64,000 nucleotides of DNA, taken from positions 207,516-271,515 of the forward strand of contig NZ_CP081959.1 in assembly GCF_019823105.1 (NCBI RefSeq), written 5' to 3'. Position 1 is the first letter of the stretch. The number at the start of each line of letters is the position of its first letter. Under the pieces are notes generated by a model. It was not told where the DNA came from. It saw only the letters and a program-made list of their open reading frames with translations, and searched no databases. Made by a program: the position numbers and the translations under genes. Source of the stretch: Halobaculum magnesiiphilum. Its GTDB lineage: Archaea > Halobacteriota > Halobacteria > Halobacteriales > Haloferacaceae. Shown piece by piece: positions 43,468 to 52,596 of this stretch.

Positions 43468-45948
43468 ATGACTGACGTTAGCGACGTATCGGAGACAGCC
43501 GACTCGACGGAATCGGGCGGCGATGTCGAGACGGAACTGTCCCGAGATATGAGCCTATTCGATATCACGTTCATCGGTGTGGGGGCAATGATCGGCGCTG
43601 GTGTCTTCGCACTAACTGGGTTTGCGGCCGGCCTTGCCGGTCCCGCTCTGACGCTAGCGTTCTTCCTGAATGGTTTCGTCGCGCTGTTCACAGCTGTTTC
43701 GTATGCAGAACTCGGTGCTGCCTTCCCCGAAGCCGGCGGGGGATACTTGTGGGTGAAGGAAGCGCTCGTCGATCCAAACGGATTCTATGCGGGCTGGATG
43801 AGCTGGTTTGCCCATGCTGTCGCCTGCTCACTCTACGCCGTCACGTTCGGCGTTTTTCTTACTGAATTCATCGTCTACTCCGGACTCCTCACCGAGGGAT
43901 TCGCGTTGTTCGGCGTCATCGACCGGTTCTTGCTCGATAAAGTGCTCGCGGTGCTGATGGTGAGCCTGTTCGCCTACATCAACTACCGGGGCGCCGAAGA
44001 GACAGGTAAGGCGGGCGTGATTGTGACCGGCATCAAGGTGGTGATTCTCGGTATTTTCGTCGTGTTCGGTATCCTGGCGACAGTCAACACGCCGAACTGG
44101 CCGGCCAAGTTTATGAGCCATCCTAGCTTCGCGCCGAATGGAATTATCGGGATCATCGGGGCGATGGGGTTCACCTACATCGCCTTCGAGGGGTACGAAA
44201 TCATCGTTCAGTCCGGTGAGGAAGTCGTTGACCCGGGCGAAAATATCCCCAAGGCCGTTTTCTACTCGCTACTCATCGTCGTCCCCATCTACATTCTCGT
44301 CGCGTTCGCCGCGATCGGTGGCATCAGTGTTGTACCGGAGCTCGCCGAACAGGCCGGCCTGGGTGCGGATGCCCCGACTTGGCAGCTCTTGGGGAATCTC
44401 GGAGAACTTGGGATAATCGAGGCCGCGGGCCAGTTCGTTCCCTACGGGGTTCCACTGTTGCTGGTTGCTGGTCTCACAGCGACGATGAGCGCCCTGAACG
44501 CAACCGTGTACTCTTCATCGCGAGTCTCGTTCGCGATGGGGCGTGATCGAGCACTGCCAGGGATTTTCGAACGCATTCATCCCGAGAAACGTACTCCCCA
44601 CTGGGCGATTCTGCTGTCGGCAATCCTCATCATTGCGATGGCTGTCACTCTCCCTATCGAATCGGTGGCAGCCTCAGCAGACATTATGTTCATTCTGCTG
44701 TTCGTGCAGGTCAACTGGACGGTCATCAAGATGCGCAAGACCCACCCGGACCTCCCGCGCACCTTCGAGGTTCCGTATATGCCATGGCCGCCACTCATCG
44801 GCATCGTCCTCCAGATTCTACTCACACCGTTCCTGCTGTCGGCACTGGGGCTCGAAATCGGCTTGGGTGCGGACTCGCACGGCTTCATCGCGCTCATTAC
44901 TACTGTGGTGTGGATGGGGATCGGGATCGCCGTCTACTACGGGTACTCCAACCGGAAGGAAGAGGAGAAACTCGAAGAAGAAGCACCGACGGTCGCGTCA
45001 GAGAAAGCACCCGCGACCGAGCGTGCTGACAGAGACCAGCGGATTCTCGTTCCGATTGCTAATCCCGAGAGCGTCGAGCAATTGATGCGCACGGCGTTTG
45101 ACCTCGCCGAGGAACGCAATGCGGATATCGAAGTAGTGAGCGTTACGACTGTTCCCCCGCAAACACCACTCTCGGAGGGACGACAGTTCGTCTCCGGAGA
45201 ACGAGAAGTGATCAATACAGCCCTGGACTTCGCAAACGAGGAGCGACCCGAAATACCGGTAAGTGCGAAGATTCGGATCGGACACGACGTCGCGACGGCG
45301 ATCCTGAACACGATCAAGCAGGACGACGTCGATCTCGTGTTACTCGGATGGCGTGGACGGACGCATCGACAGGACATCGTGCTCGGAAGTAATATCGATC
45401 GAGTGGTGACTCAGGCTCGGTGTGACGTTCTCGTCGAGCGTATTGGACCGGCCAAGGATGTGGATTCGATTTTGGTTCCGACGGCTGGTGGACCCCATGC
45501 CGAATTCGCGGCGGAGATCGCCCACGCGATTGCTGTGCCGAACGAGGCACACGTCGAGGTTCTCTACGTAACGGATGGGGATGACATCGACGATGAGAAC
45601 GGAGAACAGATCCTGAACAAGACGACAGCCGTCCTCGAAGGCGTCGAGACGGAGAGGACACTCGTAAGCGGGGATATCGTCGACGAAATCGTAGAGCGCT
45701 CTATCGAACACGACGTGACGATAATCGGGGCATCCCGCGAGAGTCTTCTTCAGCAACTTGTGTTTGGAGCAATTCCTGAAGAGGTCGGACGACGAGCGAA
45801 GCATACGGTCATCATGGCCAAACGAGACCTCGGGATCACGTCGCGGATAACCCGCTGGTTCAGCGGCTATCGTCGACGGAGAAATGCATCTCAAGATTCA
45901 GATGACTCACTCCCCGACCAACCATCCGATGGTCAATCGAACACCTAA
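43468..45948 (+). CDS. APC-family permease fused to two USP domains
   Basis: This 826-residue protein combines an APC amino acid/polyamine permease (residues 30-500, about twelve helices, GVGAMIGAGVFALTG near the start and AFEGYEIIVQSGEEV) with two universal-stress domains. These lie roughly at 520-660 (RILVPIANPESVEQLMRTAF...LGWRGRTHRQDIVLGSNIDRVV, split here) and at 665-790 (SILVPTAGGPHAEFAAEIAH...IIGASRESLLQQLVFGAIPEEV, split). This cationic or amino acid transporter plus USP layout is known in haloarchaea. The substrate is unknown. Its stop overlaps the convergent small gene by 4 bp. Confidence 0.85.
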   Translation: MTDVSDVSETADSTESGGDVETELSRDMSLFDITFIGVGAMIGAGVFALTGFAAGLAGPALTLAFFLNGFVALFTAVSYAELGAAFPEAGGGYLWVKEALVDPNGFYAGWMSWFAHAVACSLYAVTFGVFLTEFIVYSGLLTEGFALFGVIDRFLLDKVLAVLMVSLFAYINYRGAEETGKAGVIVTGIKVVILGIFVVFGILATVNTPNWPAKFMSHPSFAPNGIIGIIGAMGFTYIAFEGYEIIVQSGEEVVDPGENIPKAVFYSLLIVVPIYILVAFAAIGGISVVPELAEQAGLGADAPTWQLLGNLGELGIIEAAGQFVPYGVPLLLVAGLTATMSALNATVYSSSRVSFAMGRDRALPGIFERIHPEKRTPHWAILLSAILIIAMAVTLPIESVAASADIMFILLFVQVNWTVIKMRKTHPDLPRTFEVPYMPWPPLIGIVLQILLTPFLLSALGLEIGLGADSHGFIALITTVVWMGIGIAVYYGYSNRKEEEKLEEEAPTVASEKAPATERADRDQRILVPIANPESVEQLMRTAFDLAEERNADIEVVSVTTVPPQTPLSEGRQFVSGEREVINTALDFANEERPEIPVSAKIRIGHDVATAILNTIKQDDVDLVLLGWRGRTHRQDIVLGSNIDRVVTQARCDVLVERIGPAKDVDSILVPTAGGPHAEFAAEIAHAIAVPNEAHVEVLYVTDGDDIDDENGEQILNKTTAVLEGVETERTLVSGDIVDEIVERSIEHDVTIIGASRESLLQQLVFGAIPEEVGRRAKHTVIMAKRDLGITSRITRWFSGYRRRRNASQDSDDSLPDQPSDGQSNT

Positions 45949-46301
45949 GGCGTTTCCGAGACCTGCTGCCCGATGAACACCCAATGGAATCTCTCTGTTC
46001 CATCGGGATGACGCTCTCTGGTGACGTGGTACACGTAGGGACCGTGAGGGCAATCTGGACAGTCCTGTCCGCAGGGTTGACGCTTCACGACCTCAGTATA
46101 GCCGGGGTGCTCAGTCATCTCGACGATCTCTTCCCCAGGAGCTGGCTCGATCTGCTCCGTCGGTACGTTGTTGGCCTGAAGCAGTTCCTGGGCATAAATG
46201 ATTGTTTCTCGAAGGTCGTGTTCACTAAGCTGTTGCAACAATGCCGCGAGGTCGTCCGGAAAGTCAGCTGGTGGAGTTGGCACATCAGCTGGATTCGTCA
46301 T
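45945..46301 (-). CDS. Small protein with Cys-x3-Cys-x2-Cys-Pro-His-Gly-Pro-Tyr motif (DUF6788-like)
   Basis: The 118-residue protein has a helical N-terminus and then RQPCGQDCPDCPHGPYVYHV, a Cys-rich motif followed by HGPYxY. This resembles the DUF6788-like pattern (CxxxxCxC...HGPYYY). The tail HPDGTERFHWVFIG is a beta-hairpin. The function is unknown, although a metal or nucleic-acid binding role would fit the Cys cluster. It overlaps the end of the APC-USP gene by 4 bp. Confidence 0.6.
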   Translation of the reverse strand: MTNPADVPTPPADFPDDLAALLQQLSEHDLRETIIYAQELLQANNVPTEQIEPAPGEEIVEMTEHPGYTEVVKRQPCGQDCPDCPHGPYVYHVTRERHPDGTERFHWVFIGQQVSETP

Positions 46302-46651
46302 ACTCGTTCTTCGTGGGCGTGTACAATATATTCTCGCTTCCGTGGCCGACTCAGGTTCACGTGATTCGAGAGAGGGCCCCTACCGAACCAGAGAAGAGTA
46401 GGGGTCTTTCCGAGGGTCTCGGAGCCCCGGGATGCTTCGCTGGTAGATTACATCCAGATCGAGAACGCATTCTGCCGCATATGAGGTGGCCAAAACAGGG
46501 ACCTAGGCGTTGTTACGAGTCCCGGTTGACCGAGGCTCCGAGCACGGCCCACGAACGGTCAATTTTCTGGGTACATATCGCCGCCGAGACCGAACCGATG
46601 GTCTCAAGCTGTAACAGAAGGCCTATGTCGTCGCTTCTGGACCTCACCGCT
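46302..46651. other. Intergenic region with tandem hairpins
   Basis: About 350 bp between two small genes. Apart from the inverted repeats listed separately I see no gene. The frame running through it from 46241 is a poor protein until the real short gene at 46652. Confidence 0.4.
46377..46423. repeat. Two tandem inverted repeats
   Basis: CCCCTAC at 46377-46383 pairs with GTAGGGG at 46398-46404 (14-base loop). Directly after, TCCGAG at 46409-46414 pairs with CTCGGA at 46418-46423 (3-base loop). Both stems are perfect. They could form consecutive hairpins in an RNA, or be protein-binding dyads. Confidence 0.6.
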
Positions 46652-46777
46652 ATGGGAAGACTGCGTTCACTCTACCGGTTGGTACTGGGAAAGCAAGAGT
46701 ACGAATGCCCCGAATGTGGAGAAAAAGCTGATTCGCGACTCGAAGAATGCGAGAACTGTGGTTGGCAACTGCTGTGA
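46652..46777 (+). CDS. 41-residue zinc-ribbon protein
   Basis: From ATG 46652 the product reads MGRLRSLYRLVLGKQEYECP and continues with ECG, then CENCGWQLL. Two CxxC pairs (CPEC and CENC) about 13 residues apart make a short ribbon. The basic N-terminal helix could contact nucleic acid. Longer upstream readings have no matching features. Confidence 0.6.
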   Translation: MGRLRSLYRLVLGKQEYECPECGEKADSRLEECENCGWQLL

Positions 46778-47315
46778 TAGATATCCTCGCTCGATCGAGT
46801 TTCTGGCACCGTCGGTGATTCGTGCTGTGTGCGATCCCCGAGAATTGCTCCAGTCGTAGGAATAATCTCCGCGAATTCGAGATCCAGATCGATCTACATC
46901 CCCAAGCCAGACACGGGACTCCTTGGCACGGCGTCGAGAAATATTCCAATAGTCCCGGTAACAAGCAATCCACCACCGATGCGAAATACCGTTGCTGCGA
47001 AAGGCAAACCGAAGCGACCGCTGACACAGCGCATATCGGATCCGACCGAACGAGCTGAGGTAGACGTTCCTGTTCACGGTAACCCTCGACACCGAAGCTC
47101 GCGAAGGCTTAAAAAAGACCGGAAGTAGAAGGCCCGATGACAGTCGGAAGTGAGTAATGGGCCGATTTCGGGGGGGGGGATCGGGAGCAGGTGCCTCTGC
47201 CTGTCATCGGGACGGCACGCTGACTTCGCACGTGCCGATTGGGCGTTGTCCGTCCCTGGTGATACCGATTTCGATGTCACAACGATTTCGTCCCTGCAGG
47301 TTTCATTGGGGGTCG
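46778..47315. other. Intergenic region before the PadR gene
   Basis: About 540 bp hold no gene I can support. On the minus strand, a frame of about 45 codons (around 46884-47033) contains a single hydrophobic segment (FRIGGGLLVTGTIGIFLDAV) and may be a small membrane protein, but its start is uncertain. A run of nine G at about 47170 lies just before the PadR gene. Confidence 0.35.
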
Positions 47316-47621
47316 ATGAACGGATTGACTGCCTTCCAGCGTGACATCCTGTACGTGATCACCGGTATCGAGGAACCATACGGCCTGGCAATCAAGGACG
47401 AACTGGACGGGTACTACGAAACAGAAATCAATCACGGGCGGTTGTACCCAAATCTCGATGCGCTCGTCGAACAAGGATTGGTCGAGAAGGGCAAACTCGA
47501 CGACCGAACGAACCGCTATACGTTGACATCACAGGCACGGCGACTTTTTGGGGAACGTCGCGACTGGGAGAACGAACGTATCTCCGGCGGGACGAATGGT
47601 CTGAACGTGCTCATTGAATGA
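47316..47621 (+). CDS. PadR-family winged-helix regulator
   Basis: The start MNGLTAFQRDILYVITG at 47316 is chosen; earlier starts add an unfit leader. The 101-residue protein shows the PadR pattern (GLAIKDELDGYYETEINHGR, LYPNLDALVEQGLVEKG, NRYTLTSQA). In haloarchaea proteins of this type include oxidative-stress regulators such as RosR, and SOD and cupredoxin genes are nearby, so a stress role is plausible but unproven. No ligand domain is visible. Confidence 0.8.
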   Translation: MNGLTAFQRDILYVITGIEEPYGLAIKDELDGYYETEINHGRLYPNLDALVEQGLVEKGKLDDRTNRYTLTSQARRLFGERRDWENERISGGTNGLNVLIE

Positions 47622-47683
47622 GGACTCCAGCACAGCCGGAGAGCACAAATCAGTCCGATCCAATAACAACCACTTAGAGGTTG

Positions 47684-48580
47684 TCACGAAGACGTCGATG
47701 GTGACGTCTGAATATTGAGCGTCTTTTGAATGATCTGCCGTGACGCCATCGAACAGAGGAAATACCAGACTATCCACGTCCGCATCGGTCCAAGCAACGG
47801 CTCTTGCCAGGAGACGGCGCCCGCAAGCGGCACAATCAATCCAGTCTCGCCGACACCGAGGTGACCACCACGAACCTTCCAGCGGAGCCAGAGGAACACG
47901 GGGATCGTCAACAGCATAATCCAGACCATCGGGCGGAATTGTAGTTTAAACATACCCAGCTGGTCGCCGGCGGCCTCCATCTGTTCCTCCTGGATCTGTT
48001 CGAGCGCCTCGTCGTCTCCGCGGTCTTTGGCTGCCTCTTTCCGCTCATTCAGGTCCTTCATCCGCTCCTGATACGCCTGCATCTTCTCGTGGTCCATCAG
48101 CCGAGCCTGCAGAACGGTTGAATACAGCCCGGTAACGATCGCGAGGACGATGATGACCGCGTAGAACGGGAGCAGCTCGGTGATCGGCGCGAGAAGAATG
48201 TTGTCGAACGACGCGATGATGTCGCGGATACCAGTGTTCCAGTACCCCGCAAAGAGGACGAGTGCTGCCACCCCAGCTGCTTTGTCGTACCAGGCCCACG
48301 ACCCAGACTCGATTTCCTCTACTCCTGCTCCGGATGAACGATGACCGTGCTCCTCAAGTGTCTGGCGGACACGCTCGGGATTCGCCAGAGTGAATCCCGT
48401 TCCACCACTAACTAACACGCCTGTTTCGATCAAGCGGCCCCATTGACCGCTCGACAGCGCATCGCTGACGTCGGCCCATTGCACTTCTTCGTTTCCCTCC
48501 TCGCTGCGCTCGAACACGGTCGACAGGGCCTCACGCATCGCTGAATTCTCGAGGAGCGCCTCTAACTGCTCTCCTGGCAT
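47684..48580 (-). CDS. DUF106/EMC3-like membrane insertase homologue
   Basis: The 298-residue protein has an N-terminal helical region, then membrane helices (VAALVLFAGYWNTGI, YAVIIVLAIVTGLYS) around a long charged coiled coil (MDHEKMQAYQERMKDLNER, continuing to residue 215) and two more helices. This is the DUF106 layout of the YidC/Oxa1/EMC3/TMCO1 superfamily, which inserts membrane proteins. The haloarchaeal chromosome normally has its own copy, so this may be an extra one. It is convergent with the PadR gene. Confidence 0.8.
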   Translation of the reverse strand: MPGEQLEALLENSAMREALSTVFERSEEGNEEVQWADVSDALSSGQWGRLIETGVLVSGGTGFTLANPERVRQTLEEHGHRSSGAGVEEIESGSWAWYDKAAGVAALVLFAGYWNTGIRDIIASFDNILLAPITELLPFYAVIIVLAIVTGLYSTVLQARLMDHEKMQAYQERMKDLNERKEAAKDRGDDEALEQIQEEQMEAAGDQLGMFKLQFRPMVWIMLLTIPVFLWLRWKVRGGHLGVGETGLIVPLAGAVSWQEPLLGPMRTWIVWYFLCSMASRQIIQKTLNIQTSPSTSS

Positions 48581-48667
48581 TCCGATGTCCGAGAGTTGGA
48601 CTAGATAGTTATCAACTCTTCTCTTCGACGGTCTACCGACGACCGCAACCTGCTCGGACCCACATCA

Positions 48668-48886
48668 TCAAATATCGATTTCGACGACCTCCGTCGATTG
48701 ACAGTCAGGACACGTGAGTTCGTATTTGATATGGCCTGATTTTGCCGTCGTCTCGACGTGGGTGTCCCACTCACTGTGAAGGACGCTATCCTCGAAGCCA
48801 CAGTTGCTACACACCGTTTGCTTGTGCTCCAGGCTTTCGGTAAATGCACGGATGCCCTCCTCGTGCGCCTCCGTAAACTCGCTCAT
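48668..48886 (-). CDS. Small zinc-finger protein, HVO_0649-like
   Basis: This 72-residue protein has CSNCGFEDSV and CPDCQSTEVVEI ribbons separated by about 30 residues (HSEWDTHVETTAKSGHIKY). The pattern agrees with a small haloarchaeal zinc-finger family I recall by the locus name HVO_0649. The role is unknown. It lies between the DUF106 and SMC-related genes on the same strand, 75 bp from each. Confidence 0.72.
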   Translation of the reverse strand: MSEFTEAHEEGIRAFTESLEHKQTVCSNCGFEDSVLHSEWDTHVETTAKSGHIKYELTCPDCQSTEVVEIDI

Positions 48887-48961
48887 CTCAGTGGCAATAG
48901 AGGAATTGGGTACTTATGTCTGGTGAGCGAGCAACCTCAAGAAGTCACGAGTGAGGGTGTA

Positions 48962-50749
48962 CTACGATGCTGCCCCGACATCCGAGGCGTTCGACACGAC
49001 TTGCCAGTCGGATGGGGACAGTTCGTTTCCGTCGAATCCCTCATACTCGGGATACGCTGTAAGGACGAGGTATTCAGTCCGATTCGAGAGGTATTCGACG
49101 AGTATCTGGAGGTTCTCACTAGCGAGTCCTCCAAGCCCGTCGAGCAGCATCACCGGCACGCGATCGCCGACCTCGAACGCCTCGTGGCCAGCGACCGCAG
49201 CCACGATACCAAGAAGTTCCCGCTCACCCTCACTCAACGCGTCTAACTGAGCTTCCCGTCCCTCGCGTGCGACGACGAGATCGAACGTGCTCGTGAGGCG
49301 AGCCGTTTCGAAGCCCGTGTCGAACTGTTCGAGCAGATCAGCGAGTGCCGACGAAAATGCGTCGCGCGTTCGCCGCTTGATTTCCTCTTTCCGATTCCGA
49401 AGGTCGGTGATTTCGTCTGTCAACGAGTCGTACTCCGCTTCGAGCATCTCTCGCTGGTCCGCGTGAGTCTCCGTTTCCTCCAGATCTTCCCGAGCATCGG
49501 AAAGCTCCGCCTCGGTATACTTGATCTCGCTCTCGAGGTCTGTAATGCGGTCTTCGGTCGAATCGACTTCCTCCGCGAGTTCCTCGATTCGTGTGTCGAG
49601 CTCCTCTCGGCGCTCCCGAGCCGTTTCGAGACCCTCTTCAGTCTCTGCGAGGCGGGATTCCAATTCACCGATACGATCGGTCAGGTCAGTCTCACGACGT
49701 CGTGCTTCCTGAATCTCGTCGCGTTTCGCTTCCAAGTCCTCCACACGGTCTCGAATCTCGATGGCCTGCGAGCGGAGTTCCGAAATGCGATCGTCCACCG
49801 CCGACAGGCGTACCTCAATGCCGTCGCGTGTGGCGTCGTTCCCGCAGAGCCAACACGTCACCGAATCCGCGAGCATATCGTGCGAGACGTCGGTCAGTAA
49901 TTCGACACGCCCCTCGTCAAGTACGCGTTTGTTAGCTTCGTAGACCGACTGCAACAGCTCCGTATCCCGCTCGATGTCACGAAGATCGGCGTGAAGATTT
50001 TCGAGTTCGTCCTCGACGTCAGCATCTGATGGGACGGTGAGCGACTCGAGTTCGGCCCGTTTTTCTGACAGCGTCTCGCGAACGCGCTCGGCGGTCGTTT
50101 CGAGACGGTCGATTTTTGAGGTTAACTGATCGCGTTCCGCGCGGAGGTCACTCAGCTGGTCGCGAGCATCGCTTTCGCTAGCAGGCGTTTCATCGATTTC
50201 TTCTCGTTCGGCCTGCAACTCCTCGAGTTCCTCTTCGAGTCCGGTGACGCGCTGCTGAAGCTGTGGAAGACGGTCCGCTGCCTGTTCCGCCCGTTCGAGT
50301 TCCCGTTCGACCTGTTCGCGTTCGGATCGCAGGTCCGCGATCTGTTCGTCGATGTTCTCGAAGTCTAGGGGCCGGGTGAGCAACGACTCCAGGTTCTCGC
50401 CAGTTCGCACAGCCTGTCGGATAGCGTTCTCTTCATCAAGGAACGCGAACAGCTCCGCACAGACGCGATCATATTCGTCCGTCAGATAGGGCTGGCCGGA
50501 CCGTGAAACGGAACCGTTGGTCCGTTCTAACTCGACGGTGATCTCGTCATCGTCCGTTTGCAAGACGACCCGACCGGACGACTGACCCTCGGTCAATGGC
50601 GTCGCGGTTCCGAACGCCGTCTTGATACCCGCAATGAAACTCGACTTCCCCTGCCAATTGCTCGCCCGAACTGCATTGATGCCCGGCTCGACATAGGCCT
50701 CACCCTGCCGAATACCGGCGATATTCCCGATTGAAAGGTGCCACGTCAT
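48962..50749 (-). CDS. Archaea-specific SMC-related (Rad50-like) coiled-coil ATPase
   Basis: The 595-residue protein has a Walker A-like loop at residues 31-38 (NWQGKSSF), an ABC signature (LSEGEREL) and a Walker B (VMLLDGLGGL) near its C-terminus, with about 370 residues of coiled coil between. At the hinge a Cys299-Trp-Leu-Cys302 pair could form a zinc hook, as in Rad50. This matches the archaea-specific SMC-related proteins, which are short relatives of SMC/Rad50. Its start is 2 bp after the upstream gene, whose product resembles RdfA. DNA or nucleoid organisation is the likely area of action. Confidence 0.85.
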   Translation of the reverse strand: MTWHLSIGNIAGIRQGEAYVEPGINAVRASNWQGKSSFIAGIKTAFGTATPLTEGQSSGRVVLQTDDDEITVELERTNGSVSRSGQPYLTDEYDRVCAELFAFLDEENAIRQAVRTGENLESLLTRPLDFENIDEQIADLRSEREQVERELERAEQAADRLPQLQQRVTGLEEELEELQAEREEIDETPASESDARDQLSDLRAERDQLTSKIDRLETTAERVRETLSEKRAELESLTVPSDADVEDELENLHADLRDIERDTELLQSVYEANKRVLDEGRVELLTDVSHDMLADSVTCWLCGNDATRDGIEVRLSAVDDRISELRSQAIEIRDRVEDLEAKRDEIQEARRRETDLTDRIGELESRLAETEEGLETARERREELDTRIEELAEEVDSTEDRITDLESEIKYTEAELSDAREDLEETETHADQREMLEAEYDSLTDEITDLRNRKEEIKRRTRDAFSSALADLLEQFDTGFETARLTSTFDLVVAREGREAQLDALSEGERELLGIVAAVAGHEAFEVGDRVPVMLLDGLGGLASENLQILVEYLSNRTEYLVLTAYPEYEGFDGNELSPSDWQVVSNASDVGAAS

Positions 50750-50751
50750 AA

Positions 50752-51501
50752 TTAGAGAGCAACAACCGCTGCTTCTATGAGGGACAGTTCTCCGAAGAGA
50801 GTAGTCTCCAGCGCCTCAACAGCCATAGATGGAAGTGTAACCGCCAACGACTGGTTCCGAATACGTTCCGTCACCGGGTCATCGGACTCCGGCTCGGCGT
50901 GTGTCTCGCAGACGTAGCCGCGTTCGACGGCGTCTTCGAACGGCACCCGGACCGAACAATCCGGGCAGCTCAGTTTGACCTGGACGTCTACCTGTGCCCG
51001 ATCGGCATCACGGAGTCGGCTCTTGGACGTGAGAGACGACAGAACCGATCGCGCTTTGTCTGCGGCTCGTTCTCGAGCCATCTGGACGGTGTTCGCTTCC
51101 CAATCGGTTTCCGCTGGTGCCGTCTCCTTCTCGGCGTCGAGGCATCCCTTGAGGTGATGGCGCATCGTACTCCAAGAGACCATCTCGTCAGTGATCTCGT
51201 CGATATCGAGTCCGTTCGTCGCGAGGTCGGCAGCGAGTTCGTCACGCTGGATGTCTTCGTCGCCGTTAATAACCTCGTATTCCCGTTCGAGATGCACACT
51301 CACCGTGTCTCGACCGTGTTCGTCGTACATTCGTTTCAGGAGTCGCTTGTTGAACCACTCGGTGAGTGCCTTGTAGCCGTCTGCAGAGCGACCGTCAGAA
51401 CCGGTCCATCGCGCCACGAGATACTCATCGACCGACTCGTACCCCGGGTCGGGCACGGTCAGCCCGTGGCGTTCGATGAGGGAATCGACCTTGCATCCCA
51501 T
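50752..51501 (-). CDS. rdfA: Rod-determining factor RdfA homologue
   Basis: The 249-residue protein starts MGCKVDSLIERHGLTVPDPG. An EEYLVARW-like region (VDEYLVARWTG), a middle TMRHHLKGCLDAEKE segment and a C-terminal zinc element (SCPDCSVRVPFEDAVERGY) match haloarchaeal RdfA, a factor required for rod shape in Haloferax as I recall. The family regularly sits beside an SMC-related gene, as here, with only 2 bp between them. On this element the pair may be an extra copy controlling cell shape or an old plasmid function. Confidence 0.8.
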   Translation of the reverse strand: MGCKVDSLIERHGLTVPDPGYESVDEYLVARWTGSDGRSADGYKALTEWFNKRLLKRMYDEHGRDTVSVHLEREYEVINGDEDIQRDELAADLATNGLDIDEITDEMVSWSTMRHHLKGCLDAEKETAPAETDWEANTVQMARERAADKARSVLSSLTSKSRLRDADRAQVDVQVKLSCPDCSVRVPFEDAVERGYVCETHAEPESDDPVTERIRNQSLAVTLPSMAVEALETTLFGELSLIEAAVVAL

Positions 51502-51636
51502 TGTTTTGTTCTACCGGAAGGGTGGGTCTGCCCGGTAATAAACGTGATTACCGGCAGGCACACCGACGGCACGAGGATTCTAATTGCCGCCTCAGTACCC
51601 AATAGATGATGATCGTACTCGCGAAACGGGTCGCGC

Positions 51637-52185
51637 TTATTGAGGGGGGCTTTGGTGTTCTCGAGCGTCGTACCACGCTGCCAGCGTGGTTGTCTGGAGA
51701 CTCAGCAGGATCAAGATTGCGACACCGAGGTGGCTCGTGACGATGGCCGGTCGCAACGACTGCGTCACCGTGAGGCCGCCGAGGACAACTTGTACCGGAA
51801 GGAAACCCAGCGCCAGTGTCGCCGACCAGACGACGAGGCGATGCTCACGGTGGGACCGCCATGCGGCGAGGGTGGTACCGAGAATCAACAAGCCAGTCAC
51901 CATCGCTAGCCCCCGATGGGCCCACTCGGCAAAGATCTGTACCGCTGTGTAGGGCGCACTCGCGACAATTTCCGGGTGGAGAAAGGGCACCACCGTCCCG
52001 TAGCACGTCGGCCAGTCCGGACAGGATAATCCAGCGCCGATCGCACTCGTGTAGGCACCGAGCAACATCAGTATATACGTACAGACGAGGGTGAACCCTG
52101 CGAGATGCCGATACCTGAAGGGAATCCGCCGGCGACGTTGTTCAATCTGTTCAACGAGCGTGTCCGTTGGTGAATGCTCTGTCAT
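51637..52185 (-). CDS. ctaA: Half-size CtaA/COX15 haem A synthase homologue (copy 2)
   Basis: This 182-residue copy is very similar to the one at 17919 from residue 25 on (AGFTLVCTYILMLLGAYTSA, SCPDWPTCYG, FAEWAHRGLAM, VVLGGLTV, IVTSHLGVAI). It has four helices and two conserved His in the haem region. The N-terminal leader (TEHSPTDTLVEQIEQRRRR) is unlike that of copy 1. The two copies are 34 kb apart and on opposite strands. As the other half of an eight-helix CtaA is missing in both, they may work as homo- or heterodimers. Confidence 0.88.
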   Translation of the reverse strand: MTEHSPTDTLVEQIEQRRRRIPFRYRHLAGFTLVCTYILMLLGAYTSAIGAGLSCPDWPTCYGTVVPFLHPEIVASAPYTAVQIFAEWAHRGLAMVTGLLILGTTLAAWRSHREHRLVVWSATLALGFLPVQVVLGGLTVTQSLRPAIVTSHLGVAILILLSLQTTTLAAWYDAREHQSPPQ

Positions 52186-52596
52186 ATGTCGTTTGTAGTG
52201 TGAAATTTGTAGGCGTAGTCGGTGGGCTCGCAGGTCTCGGTTAACCTCGATGGATACCGAACATACAGACGTTCGTCTTCGGGGAGGTCTCCGCTGCCAT
52301 AAGAGGTCGCGCGATCATCAGTGCCACTGGACGTGCCAAAACAGCCTGCACAGCCCGCCCCTACACGTCGGATGTGCGCGAGGATATCACGACGAATCAT
52401 TCTCTCCGAGCACGCCCATTGATGAAGGCGATCTAATCGACGGGTTAGCAGAGTGCCTTCAAACGAATTATGGTTCGCCTCTCGAAGGAGCAGAGAAATC
52501 GACCTGGTAGAGCTCCTAGCCCATCATTCTCATCGCGTGACAGGGTTTCGCTCATAGCGTCGTGGCTTTTACCCGCGTTGAGAAGCGACACCCTTT
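52186..52596. other. Intergenic region upstream of ctaA copy 2
   Basis: About 410 bp without a safe gene. A minus-strand frame (52182-52400) ends in ATGA overlap with the ctaA start and contains a GCAGC Cys pair, but it lacks any family look. The plus frame 52250-52510 is equally weak. I note both as undecided. Confidence 0.3.

Noticed and set aside
52182..52510. Overlapping frames on both strands upstream of ctaA copy 2
   Set aside because: Neither has family features; the ATGA overlap of the minus frame with ctaA is suggestive but not enough.
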